DNA of 64,000 nt from DASYQD01 sp036005845 (GTDB lineage Bacteria > Acidobacteriota > Thermoanaerobaculia > Multivoradales > JAIOJS01), in assembly GCA_036005845.1 (NCBI GenBank), contig DASYQD010000144.1:27601-91600 (forward strand), written 5' to 3'. The stretch's first letter is position 1; every line of letters begins with the position of its first letter. Under the pieces are notes generated by a model. It was not told the DNA's origin. It made no database searches and saw only the letters and a list, made by a program, of their open reading frames with translations. The translations under genes were made by a program, and so were the position numbers. Positions 8,301 through 15,612 of this stretch are shown here, in pieces.

Positions 8301-8529
8301 GGCGCAGCAACTCGGCGAGCCTCACGTGAGCGGCGAGGTCAGCGCTGCGGTCAGCCGGCGTGGGCCAATCCGGGTGCAGTGCGACGACGTGACGCCGGAG
8401 CTCGTCGGCGATGCGCAGACCTTCGGCGGGACCGAGACGGCGGATGCGCTCCGCCCAATACCGATCCTTCGCGGCGCGCACTGCCTCCCAGTCGCGAGCC
8501 ATGTAGGCCTGGATGTCGCGCGTGATCAC
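8275..8529 (-). CDS. Conserved-looking 84-aa protein, function unknown
   Basis: Starts with GTG 8529: 'MITRDIQAYMARDWEAVRAAK'-like opening, then 'RYWAERIRRLGPAEGLRIAD', 'HPDWPTPADRSADLAAHVRL' and a basic helix. It is all-alpha by appearance, rich in Arg and Glu, with a conserved-looking HPDWPT turn. I have seen similar small proteins encoded just before nucleotidyltransferase-like genes, which would make this the partner of the remnant downstream; that is recollection, not proof. TACAAT lies 6 nt before the GTG with a CTGACT about 18 nt further up, so it likely has its own leaderless promoter, embedded in the end of the upstream regulator gene. Confidence 0.6.
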   Translation of the reverse strand: MITRDIQAYMARDWEAVRAAKDRYWAERIRRLGPAEGLRIADELRRHVVALHPDWPTPADRSADLAAHVRLAELLRRADRSSDR

Positions 8530-8535
8530 GCCGAC

Positions 8536-8541
8536 ATTGTA
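8536..8541 (-). promoter_or_regulatory. Putative -10 (TACAAT) of the 84-aa gene
   Basis: TACAAT on the minus strand, 6 nt before the GTG at 8529, with CTGACT about 18 nt upstream as a possible -35. No Shine-Dalgarno is present. Confidence 0.45.
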
Positions 8542-8557
8542 AGTCCACCGCAGCCAG

Positions 8558-9940
8558 TCAGTCAGTGTCCGGCTCCGGCGGACGCCCGTGCTTCTCGAGG
8601 CGCCGATAGAGCGCGCTGCGCGACAAGCCCAATGCGCCCGCGGCCTGGCTGACGTTGCCGCCGTAGCGGTCGAGGGCTTTCTTGATGAGGTGCTCTTCGA
8701 CCTCTTCAAGCGTCATCTCTTCGAGCCCGCGCGAAGCCGGGGTGCCTTCGAGGCCCAGGTCGATGGCGCTCACCTTGGCGCCGCGCGCCAGGAGCACGGC
8801 GCGCTCGACGGCGTGGTCGAGCTCGCGGACATTGCCGGGCCAGGAGTGGCGCTCGATAGCGCGGATCGCGCCGGCGTCGAAGCCGGTCAGCTCCTTGCGA
8901 TAGCGGTGCGCGTGGGCGGCGCGGAAGCGCTCGGCGAGCGGCAGCAGGTCCTCGCGGCGGTCGCGCAGCGGCGGCAATTGGATCTCCACTGTGCGCACGC
9001 GAAAGTAGAGATCGCGGCGGAAACGTCCCTCGCCGACCTCCGTCGCCAAGTCCGAGTTGGTCGCGGTCAACAGCCGCACGTCGGCCGAGCGCGTGCGCGA
9101 GCTGCCCACCGGCTCGAACTCGCCGCTCTCCAGCACGCGCAGCAGCTTGGTCTGCTGCGCCGGCGGCACGTTGGCGATCTCGTCGAGGAAGAGGGTGCCG
9201 CCGTCGGCGAGCTCGAAGCGGCCGACGCGGTCGGTCTTGGCGTCGGTGAAAGCGCCGCGGACGTGGCCGAAGAGCTCGCTCTCGAACACCGTCGCCGCCA
9301 GGCCGCCGACGTTGACGGTGACGAGCGGCTTGCCGGCGCGCGGCGAGTGCGCGTGCAGCAGGCGCGCGACGAGCCCTTTGCCGGTGCCGTTCTCGCCGGT
9401 GATCAGCACGTTGGCTTCCGAGGGGCCGACGCGGTCGATCATCTCCAGCACCGGCTGCATGGCGCGCGACTGCGCCACGAAGTCGGTCGCCCCTTCGCCG
9501 CGGAGCAGGCGGTTCTCGGCTTCGAGGCCGCGGCTCTTGCGCAGCGCCGCCGCCAGCGCGAGCTGGTTAGCGACGATCGAGAGCAGGCGGTCGTTGTCCC
9601 ACGGCTTCTCGACGAAGTCGCGGGCGCCGAGGCGGATCGCCTCCACCGCCAGCTCGATCGTGCCCCACGCCGTCATCGCCACGATCGGCAGGTCGGGCGC
9701 GCGCTCGCGCACGCGCTCGAGCAGCTGCAGGCCCTCCTGCCCCGACGTCGTGTCGCGCGCGTAGTTGAGGTCCATCAGCAACAGGTCCGGCTCCTGCTGC
9801 GAGATGGCGCGCAGCACCTCGTCGGGCGATCCCGCCGTGCGCGTCGCGTAGCCCTCGGCCTTGAGCAGCAGTCGCAGCGCCTCCAGCACGTCGGGCTGGT
9901 CGTCGGCGAGCAGCAGCGTGGCGGATCCGGTGCGGCTCAT
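8558..9940 (-). CDS. NtrC-family sigma-54-dependent response regulator
   Basis: A 460-aa regulator with three domains. The receiver (1-120) has acidic residues DD13-14, phosphoacceptor D57 and K112 in 'VEKPWD'. The AAA+ domain (about 150-390) has Walker A 'GENGTGKG' at 182-189 and the sigma-54 contact loop GAFTDAK at 229-235. The C-terminus is a Fis-type helix-turn-helix ('VSQAAGALGLSRSALYRRLEKHG'-like; last 45 residues). It would bind upstream sites and remodel sigma-54 RNA polymerase. It is the last in-frame gene of the efflux operon before the inserted modules; the kinase is at 6219-7541. A sigma-54-like promoter in front of the same operon (20114-20129) suggests autoregulation. Confidence 0.93.
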   Translation of the reverse strand: MSRTGSATLLLADDQPDVLEALRLLLKAEGYATRTAGSPDEVLRAISQQEPDLLLMDLNYARDTTSGQEGLQLLERVRERAPDLPIVAMTAWGTIELAVEAIRLGARDFVEKPWDNDRLLSIVANQLALAAALRKSRGLEAENRLLRGEGATDFVAQSRAMQPVLEMIDRVGPSEANVLITGENGTGKGLVARLLHAHSPRAGKPLVTVNVGGLAATVFESELFGHVRGAFTDAKTDRVGRFELADGGTLFLDEIANVPPAQQTKLLRVLESGEFEPVGSSRTRSADVRLLTATNSDLATEVGEGRFRRDLYFRVRTVEIQLPPLRDRREDLLPLAERFRAAHAHRYRKELTGFDAGAIRAIERHSWPGNVRELDHAVERAVLLARGAKVSAIDLGLEGTPASRGLEEMTLEEVEEHLIKKALDRYGGNVSQAAGALGLSRSALYRRLEKHGRPPEPDTD

Positions 9941-9985
9941 CGCTAAACGGCTCAGAGTGATCGGCGGCTCGCAGTCACGCCGGCC

Positions 9986-10660
9986 TCAGAGGCTGTCGAC
10001 GATCCAGCCGTCCTTGAGCAGCACGGTGCGCCGGCCGTAGCCGGCGACGCGGTCGTCGTGCGTCACCTGCACGATGGTGACGCCCTCGGCGTTGAGCTTC
10101 GAGAGCAGCTCCATGATCATCGTGCCTTGGCTGCTGTGCAGGCTGCCGGTGGGCTCGTCGGCGAGGATCATCTTGGGCTCGGCGATCACCGCCCGCGCCA
10201 CCGCCACGAGCTGCTGCTGGCCGCCGGAGAGCTGGTTGGGGTAGAGGTCCTTCTTGGCGACGATGCCGAAGCGGTCGAGCGCCTCCGCGACCTTGCCCTG
10301 CCGCTCCTTCCGCGGCACGTCGCGATACGAGAGCGGCAATTCCAGGTTCTCGTACACGGTCAGGTCGTCGAGCAGGTGGTAGTGCTGGAAGACGAAGCCG
10401 ATGTGCTTCTTGTGCAGCTCCTGGCGCGCCCGCGGCTTGAGCTCGTGCACCGGCTCGCCGGCGAACCAGTACTGGCCCGAGAACTCGCCGTCGAGCATGC
10501 CGAGGATCGACAGCAGCGTCGTCTTCCCCGCTCCCGACGGCCCCATCAGCGTGACGAAGTCGCCCTGCTCGACGGCGAGGTCGATCTGCCGCAGCACCCA
10601 GGTGCGCGTCGGCCCCGTCGGATAGGACTTCTCGATCTTGTTGAGCGCGATCAGCGACAT
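9986..10660 (-). CDS. MacB/LolD-type ABC transporter ATPase
   Basis: A 224-aa nucleotide-binding subunit with Walker A 'GPSGAGKT', Q-loop 'GFVFQHYHL', signature 'LSGGQQQ', Walker B 'MILADEPTG' and the family-typical 'VTHDDRVAGYGRR'. In MacB/LolD systems this subunit powers a mechanotransmission permease rather than transmembrane transport. ATG 10660 has AAGGAAG upstream; an earlier ATG (10714) would overlap the permease gene and lacks support. The signature is followed by L rather than the usual R ('QQQLVAVARA'), a mild deviation. It is the second ATPase of the operon, following three permeases. Confidence 0.92.
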   Translation of the reverse strand: MSLIALNKIEKSYPTGPTRTWVLRQIDLAVEQGDFVTLMGPSGAGKTTLLSILGMLDGEFSGQYWFAGEPVHELKPRARQELHKKHIGFVFQHYHLLDDLTVYENLELPLSYRDVPRKERQGKVAEALDRFGIVAKKDLYPNQLSGGQQQLVAVARAVIAEPKMILADEPTGSLHSSQGTMIMELLSKLNAEGVTIVQVTHDDRVAGYGRRTVLLKDGWIVDSL

Positions 10661-10710
10661 CGGCTTCCTTCTCTCCTCTCGTAGCGCGGGCGCGGACAGT
10701 ATCGCGTCAG

Positions 10711-13125
10711 TCACTCTTCGCTCAGCGCCCGCACCGGGTCGAGGCCGGCGGCCCGCCGCGCCGGCTCGGCGGCGGCGGCGAGCGCGACGACGAACATCAC
10801 CAGCACGGCGGCGACGAAGGTGATGGGGTCCGCCGACCGCACGCCGTAGAGCAGGCTCTGCAGCCCGCGGCTGAGCAGCACGGCGAGCGCGGCGCCGACG
10901 CCGACCCCGATGGCGGCGAGCGCCGCCGTCTCGCGCAGCACCAGCTCGAGCACCTCGCGCGGCCGCGCGCCGAGCGCCAGGCGGACGCCGAGCTCGCGCC
11001 GGCGTTGCGCCACCAGGAACGCCATCACGCCGTAGATGCCGACGAGCGCCAGCAGCACGGCGACGAGGGCGAAGCCGCCGAGCAGCACGCCGACGAAGCG
11101 GCGCAGCGCGAGCTGGCCCGTGAGCAGCGTCTCGCCGGTGCGCAGCACCTGCACCGGCAGGTCGCGGTCGACCTCGGCGACGGCGGCGCGCACTGCCGCA
11201 CCGAGCGAAGCGGGATCACCGTCGACGCGCAGCAGCAGCTGCAGCGCCTGCTGGCCGGTCTGCGCCTCGGGCAGGTACATCTGCGGCTCCGGCACGACGT
11301 CGAGGCCGCCGTGGTGCACGTCGCCGACGACGCCCACCACCGTGCGCCAGGGCGCATCCGGCGCGCGGCCCAGCTTGACGCGGCGGCCGAGCGGCTCGCC
11401 CGGTCCCAGCACGCGCGTCACGAACGCCTGGTTGACGATGATGACCCGCGGCGCCGGGTCGTCGTCGCCGGGGAGGAAGGCGCGGCCGGAGCGCAGCGGC
11501 AGGCCGAAGGTGGCGAAGAAGCGCGGCGTCACGCTCGAGTACTGCACGCTGGGCGGGTTCTCGCGCTCGACGCCTTCGACGCGCACGCCGACGTCCGTGA
11601 AGTAGTCGGTGAGCGGCAGCGCCGAGGTGGTGGCGACGTCGCGGACGCCGGGCAGCGCGCGCAGCTGCTCCTCGAGCCGGCCCACCACGCGCACGGCGTC
11701 GGCTTTCTCGGCGTAGCGGGCGTCGGGCAGCACCACCTGCGCCGCGAGCAGGCCGCGCGGCTCGAAGCCGGGGTCGACGCTGCCGAGCGCGAGCAGCGTG
11801 CGCACCAGCAGGCCGGCGCCGACGAGCAGGGCGAGGCTGATCCCCACCTCCGCAACGATGAGGCCGCGGCGCACGGCGCTCGTGCGGTCGCGCACGATGC
11901 CGCGGCCGCCCTGGCGCAGCGTGCCCGCCGGCTCGACGCGCGCCGCGCGCGCCGCCGGCAGCAGCCCGAAGACGAGCCCGACGGCGGCGGTGGCGAGCAG
12001 CGCAAACAGCAGCACCGGGCCGTCGATCGCCACCTCCTCGAGGCGCGGCGTGCCGGGCGGCGCCAGGCGCACGAGCAGGCGCAGCAGCGCCGCCCCGGCG
12101 CCGACGCCGAGCGCGCCGCCGACGCCGGCGAGCAGCAGGCTCTCGGTGAGCAGCTGGGTGCGCAGGCGGCCGCGGCCGGCGCCCATCGCCGTGCGCACCG
12201 CCATCTCGCCGTCGCGGTCGGCGGCGCGCGCGAGCAGCAGGTTGGCGAGGTTGACGCAGGCGATGAGCAGCACCAGCAGCACGGCGCCGAAGAGGACGAA
12301 ACCGGGCTGGCGCAAGTTGCCGACCACCACCTGCTGCAGCGGCGCGACACTGGCGCCGGCGCCGCGGTAGTCCTCCGGGAAGCGCGTGGCGAGGCCGTGA
12401 ATGACGGCGGCGAGCTGGGCCTGCGCCTGGGCCGCCGTCGTGCCGCCCTGCAAGCGGCCGACGGCGCGGATGTAGGCGCCGCCGCGGTCCTCTTCGCCGG
12501 CCGGCAGCGACAGCGGCGTCCACAGCGCGGCGCGCGGCGCCAGCGGGTCGCGGAAGCCGCGCGGCATGACGCCGACGATGGTGTGCGGCACGCCGTCGAT
12601 GCGCACCGCGCGGCCGATCACCCCGGGCTGGCCGCCGTATTGCCGCTGCCACAGCTCGTAGCCGATCACCGCCACCGCGTCGCGGCCCACGACCTCTTCG
12701 TCGAGGACGAACCCGCGGCCCTGCGCCGGCGGCGCGCCGAGCACGTCGAAGTAGCCGGCCGAGACCTGCAGCCCGACGACCGCCTCGGCGCCGGTGCCGG
12801 TCGAGATCGCCACCTGGCGGTCGGGGTTGTTCCACGAGCCGGCGACGGCGACGCGGCCCTGCAGTTGGCGGCGCCAGTCGCGAACCGTGGCGACGTTGGT
12901 GACCTCCTGCGCCAGGCCGCCGGTCGAGCTGCGGTCCTCGTAGAGCATCAGCAGCCGTTCGGGGTGCGGCAGGTCGAGCGGCCGCAGCACGACGCCGTGG
13001 ACGAGCGAGAAGACGGCGGTGGCGGCGCCGATCGACAGCGCCAGCGTCAGGAGTGCCGCGGCGGCAAAGGCCGGCCGGTGGCGGAAGAAGCGCAGGGCGA
13101 AGCGGAGATCGTCGCTGACGTGCAT
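10711..13125 (-). CDS. ADOP-family duplicated MacB-like permease (third of three)
   Basis: An 804-aa permease of the acidobacterial duplicated type: N-terminal helix ('FAAAALLTLALSIGAATAVFSLVHGV'), a periplasmic MacB-PCD domain (about 50-250), a three-helix FtsX block (about 275-400), a second helix/PCD unit (about 420-660) and a second FtsX block ending 'RRAAGLDPVRALSEE'. The motif 'DPVRALR/SEE' closes all three permeases in this operon. It has no ATPase domain, so it must use one of the operon's separate ATPases. ATG 13125 follows GAGAGGG. The three paralogues are clearly related but diverged along their length, indicating old rather than recent duplication. Confidence 0.9.
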   Translation of the reverse strand: MHVSDDLRFALRFFRHRPAFAAAALLTLALSIGAATAVFSLVHGVVLRPLDLPHPERLLMLYEDRSSTGGLAQEVTNVATVRDWRRQLQGRVAVAGSWNNPDRQVAISTGTGAEAVVGLQVSAGYFDVLGAPPAQGRGFVLDEEVVGRDAVAVIGYELWQRQYGGQPGVIGRAVRIDGVPHTIVGVMPRGFRDPLAPRAALWTPLSLPAGEEDRGGAYIRAVGRLQGGTTAAQAQAQLAAVIHGLATRFPEDYRGAGASVAPLQQVVVGNLRQPGFVLFGAVLLVLLIACVNLANLLLARAADRDGEMAVRTAMGAGRGRLRTQLLTESLLLAGVGGALGVGAGAALLRLLVRLAPPGTPRLEEVAIDGPVLLFALLATAAVGLVFGLLPAARAARVEPAGTLRQGGRGIVRDRTSAVRRGLIVAEVGISLALLVGAGLLVRTLLALGSVDPGFEPRGLLAAQVVLPDARYAEKADAVRVVGRLEEQLRALPGVRDVATTSALPLTDYFTDVGVRVEGVERENPPSVQYSSVTPRFFATFGLPLRSGRAFLPGDDDPAPRVIIVNQAFVTRVLGPGEPLGRRVKLGRAPDAPWRTVVGVVGDVHHGGLDVVPEPQMYLPEAQTGQQALQLLLRVDGDPASLGAAVRAAVAEVDRDLPVQVLRTGETLLTGQLALRRFVGVLLGGFALVAVLLALVGIYGVMAFLVAQRRRELGVRLALGARPREVLELVLRETAALAAIGVGVGAALAVLLSRGLQSLLYGVRSADPITFVAAVLVMFVVALAAAAEPARRAAGLDPVRALSEE

Positions 13126-13163
13126 CGTGGTGGTCCCTCTCGCTGTTTACCGCGCGGTCTTCG

Positions 13164-15596
13164 TCATTCCTCGCGCAGCGCGCGCACCGGGTCGACGGCG
13201 GCGGCGCGCCGCGCCGGCACCCAGGCGGCCAGCAGCGCCACCGCCGCGAGCAGCGCCGCCGCCACCGCGAAGCTCGCCGGGTCGAGCGGCTGGACGCCGA
13301 AGAGGAGCTGGCGCAGCGCTCGCGCCGCGAGGAGCGCGCCGGCGCCGCCGACGAGCAGCCCTACCGCGGTGAGCGCCGCGCCCTCGCCCATGACGAGACC
13401 GACGATCTGCCGCTTGCCGGCGCCCACCGCCATGCGCACCGACAGCTCGCGCCGCCGCATGCCCACCGCGTGGGCGAGCGAGCCGTAGAGGCCGGCGATG
13501 GCGAGCACCAGCGCCAGCGCGGCGAAGCCGCCGAGCGTCGACGTGCGCAGCCGGCGCGCCGCCGTCGACTGCGCCAGCAGCTCGTCCATCGCCCGCGGCC
13601 GCGCCAGCGGGATCTGCGGGTCGAGCTCGGCCACCGCGCGGCGCAGCGTCGGCAGCAGCTTCTCGGGCGGCACCGTCGAGCGCACGACGACGTCGAGCCC
13701 CGAGTAGGCCTGCTGCGCCTCGGGCATGTAGATCTCGGGCTTGATGGGCGCGTCGAAACCGAAGTGGCGCACGTCGCGCACGACGCCGACCACCGTGCGC
13801 CACGGGTCTTCGGAACTAGCGTCGAGGCCCCACTTGACGCGCCGGCCGAGGGCGGAGCGGCATCCGGTCTCCTCTGGGGGACAGGGCCAGTGATGCGCGG
13901 CGAAGCTCTCGCTGACGACGACGACCGGCGCCCGCGCGTCGTCACCCGCGGCGAAGGTGCGGCCGTCGAGAAGGTGCAAGCCGATGGCGCGGAAGTAGCC
14001 CGGCGTCGCCACCCGTTCCTCGACGCAGGGCTCGCTCTTGGGATCGAGCGACGCGCCGCCTTCGGCGACGATCGAGCTGCACGAGTAGCCGCCGCCGAGC
14101 GGCAGGTTGCTGACGCCGCCCACCGCCTCGACGCCGGGCACTTGCGCCAGCCGGGTCTCGAGCCGCTCGAAGTAAGTACGCGAGGCGGCCTCGTCGGCAT
14201 AGCGGTCGCCGTAGAGGTAAACGCCGAAGGTGAGCGCGTGGTCGGTGCGGAAGCCGGGGTCGACGCGGTAGAGCCGCTCGAGGCTGCGGGCGAGGAGCGC
14301 GGCGCCGACGAGCAGCGTCAGGCAGAGAGCGAGCTGTGCCGTCACCAGCGCGCGCTCGACGCGGCGGCGCTCGCGCGAGGCGGTGACGCGGCGGCCCTCG
14401 GTGGGCGCCGTCGCGGCGCGCAGGCCGTGGAGGGTCGGCGCCGCGCCGGCGATCGCCACCGTGAGCAGCGTGGCGACGAGGCCGACGAGGAGCGCGCGGC
14501 CGTCGATCGACGCCCGCTCGAGGAGCGGCACCTGCCCCGCCGCCAGCGCCTCGAGGCCGCGCAGCAGCGCGCGCCCGACGAGCACGCCGGCGGCGCCGGC
14601 GAAGAGGCCGAGCAGCAGCATCTCGGCGAGCAGCTGGCGCACCAGCGCGCCGCGGCTGGCGCCCAGAGCGCCGCGCACCGCGAGCTCGCCGACGCGCCCG
14701 GTGGCGCGGGCCAGCAGCAGCGCCGCCACGTTGCCGCAGGCGAGGAGGAGCAGCAGCGCGGTGGCGGCGACGAGCAGCGTCAGCGCCTGCCGCGAGCTGC
14801 CGGCGATCGCCTGGTGGAGCGGCTCGACGAAGGCATTCCAGTCGGCGCTGTCGGGGTACAGCTGATGCAGATGCCGGTCGATCGCGTCGATCTCGGCCTG
14901 CGCGGCGGCGACGCTCACGCCCGGCTTGAGGCGGCCGATGACGTTCACCCAGTGGCCGCCGCGGCCGACCTTCTCGGGATCGAACGCCAGCGGCCGGTAA
15001 AGCGCCGCCGGCCGCATGAGGTCGGGGATCGGGTGCACGAACCCGCGCGGCGCCACGCCGACGATCACGTACGGCTTGCCGTCGACGGCGATCTGCTTGC
15101 CGAGCACGTCGCCGCCGCCGAAGCGGCCCTGCCATTGCTCCCACGACAGCACGGCGACGCGGTGCTCGCCCAGCGTTTCCTCGCGGTTGGTGAAGAAGCG
15201 GCCGAGCGCCGGCTCGACGCCGAGGGTATGGAAGAAGTTCGAGGAGACGCGGGCCACCGGCAGGAAGTCCGGCGGCGCGTCGCCGAGCCCGCTCACTGTG
15301 TCCTGGTTGGAGTTGAACACCGCGAGGTCGGAGAACGAGTGCCGCGCCTGCGCCTGCCAGTCGCGCGCGTCGAGCGGGTTGGCGTTGTTGCGCCTCTCAC
15401 CGTTGCCGCTGCCCCAGACGCGCACCAGCCGCTCGGGCTGCGGGTAGCCGAGCGGCCGCCAGAGCACCGCGTCGGCGGCGCTCCACAGCGCCAGGAAGCC
15501 GCCGAGACCGAGGGCGAGGATGGCGACGACGAGCAGCGGTACGCCGGGGCGGCGGCGCAGGCCGCGAAGGGCTTGGCGAAGGTCGAAGGTGGTCAT
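13164..15596 (-). CDS. ADOP-family duplicated MacB-like permease (second of three)
   Basis: An 810-aa paralogue with the same order: opening helix ('PLLVVAILALGLGGFLALWSAADAVL'), first PCD, first FtsX block (about 270-410), second PCD, second FtsX block, and the closing 'AAAVDPVRALREE'. The first periplasmic domain contains 'VIVGVAPRGFVHPIPD', equivalent to 'IVGVMPRGF' in the neighbours, a hallmark of this family. Its second PCD carries an extra Cys-containing loop ('PCPPEETGC', near residue 575) absent from the other two, possibly a disulfide-bonded insertion. ATG 15596 follows GAGGAGACC. It is separated by 38 nt from the next permease gene. Confidence 0.9.
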   Translation of the reverse strand: MTTFDLRQALRGLRRRPGVPLLVVAILALGLGGFLALWSAADAVLWRPLGYPQPERLVRVWGSGNGERRNNANPLDARDWQAQARHSFSDLAVFNSNQDTVSGLGDAPPDFLPVARVSSNFFHTLGVEPALGRFFTNREETLGEHRVAVLSWEQWQGRFGGGDVLGKQIAVDGKPYVIVGVAPRGFVHPIPDLMRPAALYRPLAFDPEKVGRGGHWVNVIGRLKPGVSVAAAQAEIDAIDRHLHQLYPDSADWNAFVEPLHQAIAGSSRQALTLLVAATALLLLLACGNVAALLLARATGRVGELAVRGALGASRGALVRQLLAEMLLLGLFAGAAGVLVGRALLRGLEALAAGQVPLLERASIDGRALLVGLVATLLTVAIAGAAPTLHGLRAATAPTEGRRVTASRERRRVERALVTAQLALCLTLLVGAALLARSLERLYRVDPGFRTDHALTFGVYLYGDRYADEAASRTYFERLETRLAQVPGVEAVGGVSNLPLGGGYSCSSIVAEGGASLDPKSEPCVEERVATPGYFRAIGLHLLDGRTFAAGDDARAPVVVVSESFAAHHWPCPPEETGCRSALGRRVKWGLDASSEDPWRTVVGVVRDVRHFGFDAPIKPEIYMPEAQQAYSGLDVVVRSTVPPEKLLPTLRRAVAELDPQIPLARPRAMDELLAQSTAARRLRTSTLGGFAALALVLAIAGLYGSLAHAVGMRRRELSVRMAVGAGKRQIVGLVMGEGAALTAVGLLVGGAGALLAARALRQLLFGVQPLDPASFAVAAALLAAVALLAAWVPARRAAAVDPVRALREE

Positions 15597-15612
15597 GGTG
15601 GTCTCCTCGGAG

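Noticed and set aside
11005..13488. Long plus-strand frames over the ADOP permeases (also at 13470-15776 and 16354-17187)
   Set aside because: Ala/Arg/Glu-rich complements of the permease genes with no recognisable domain.
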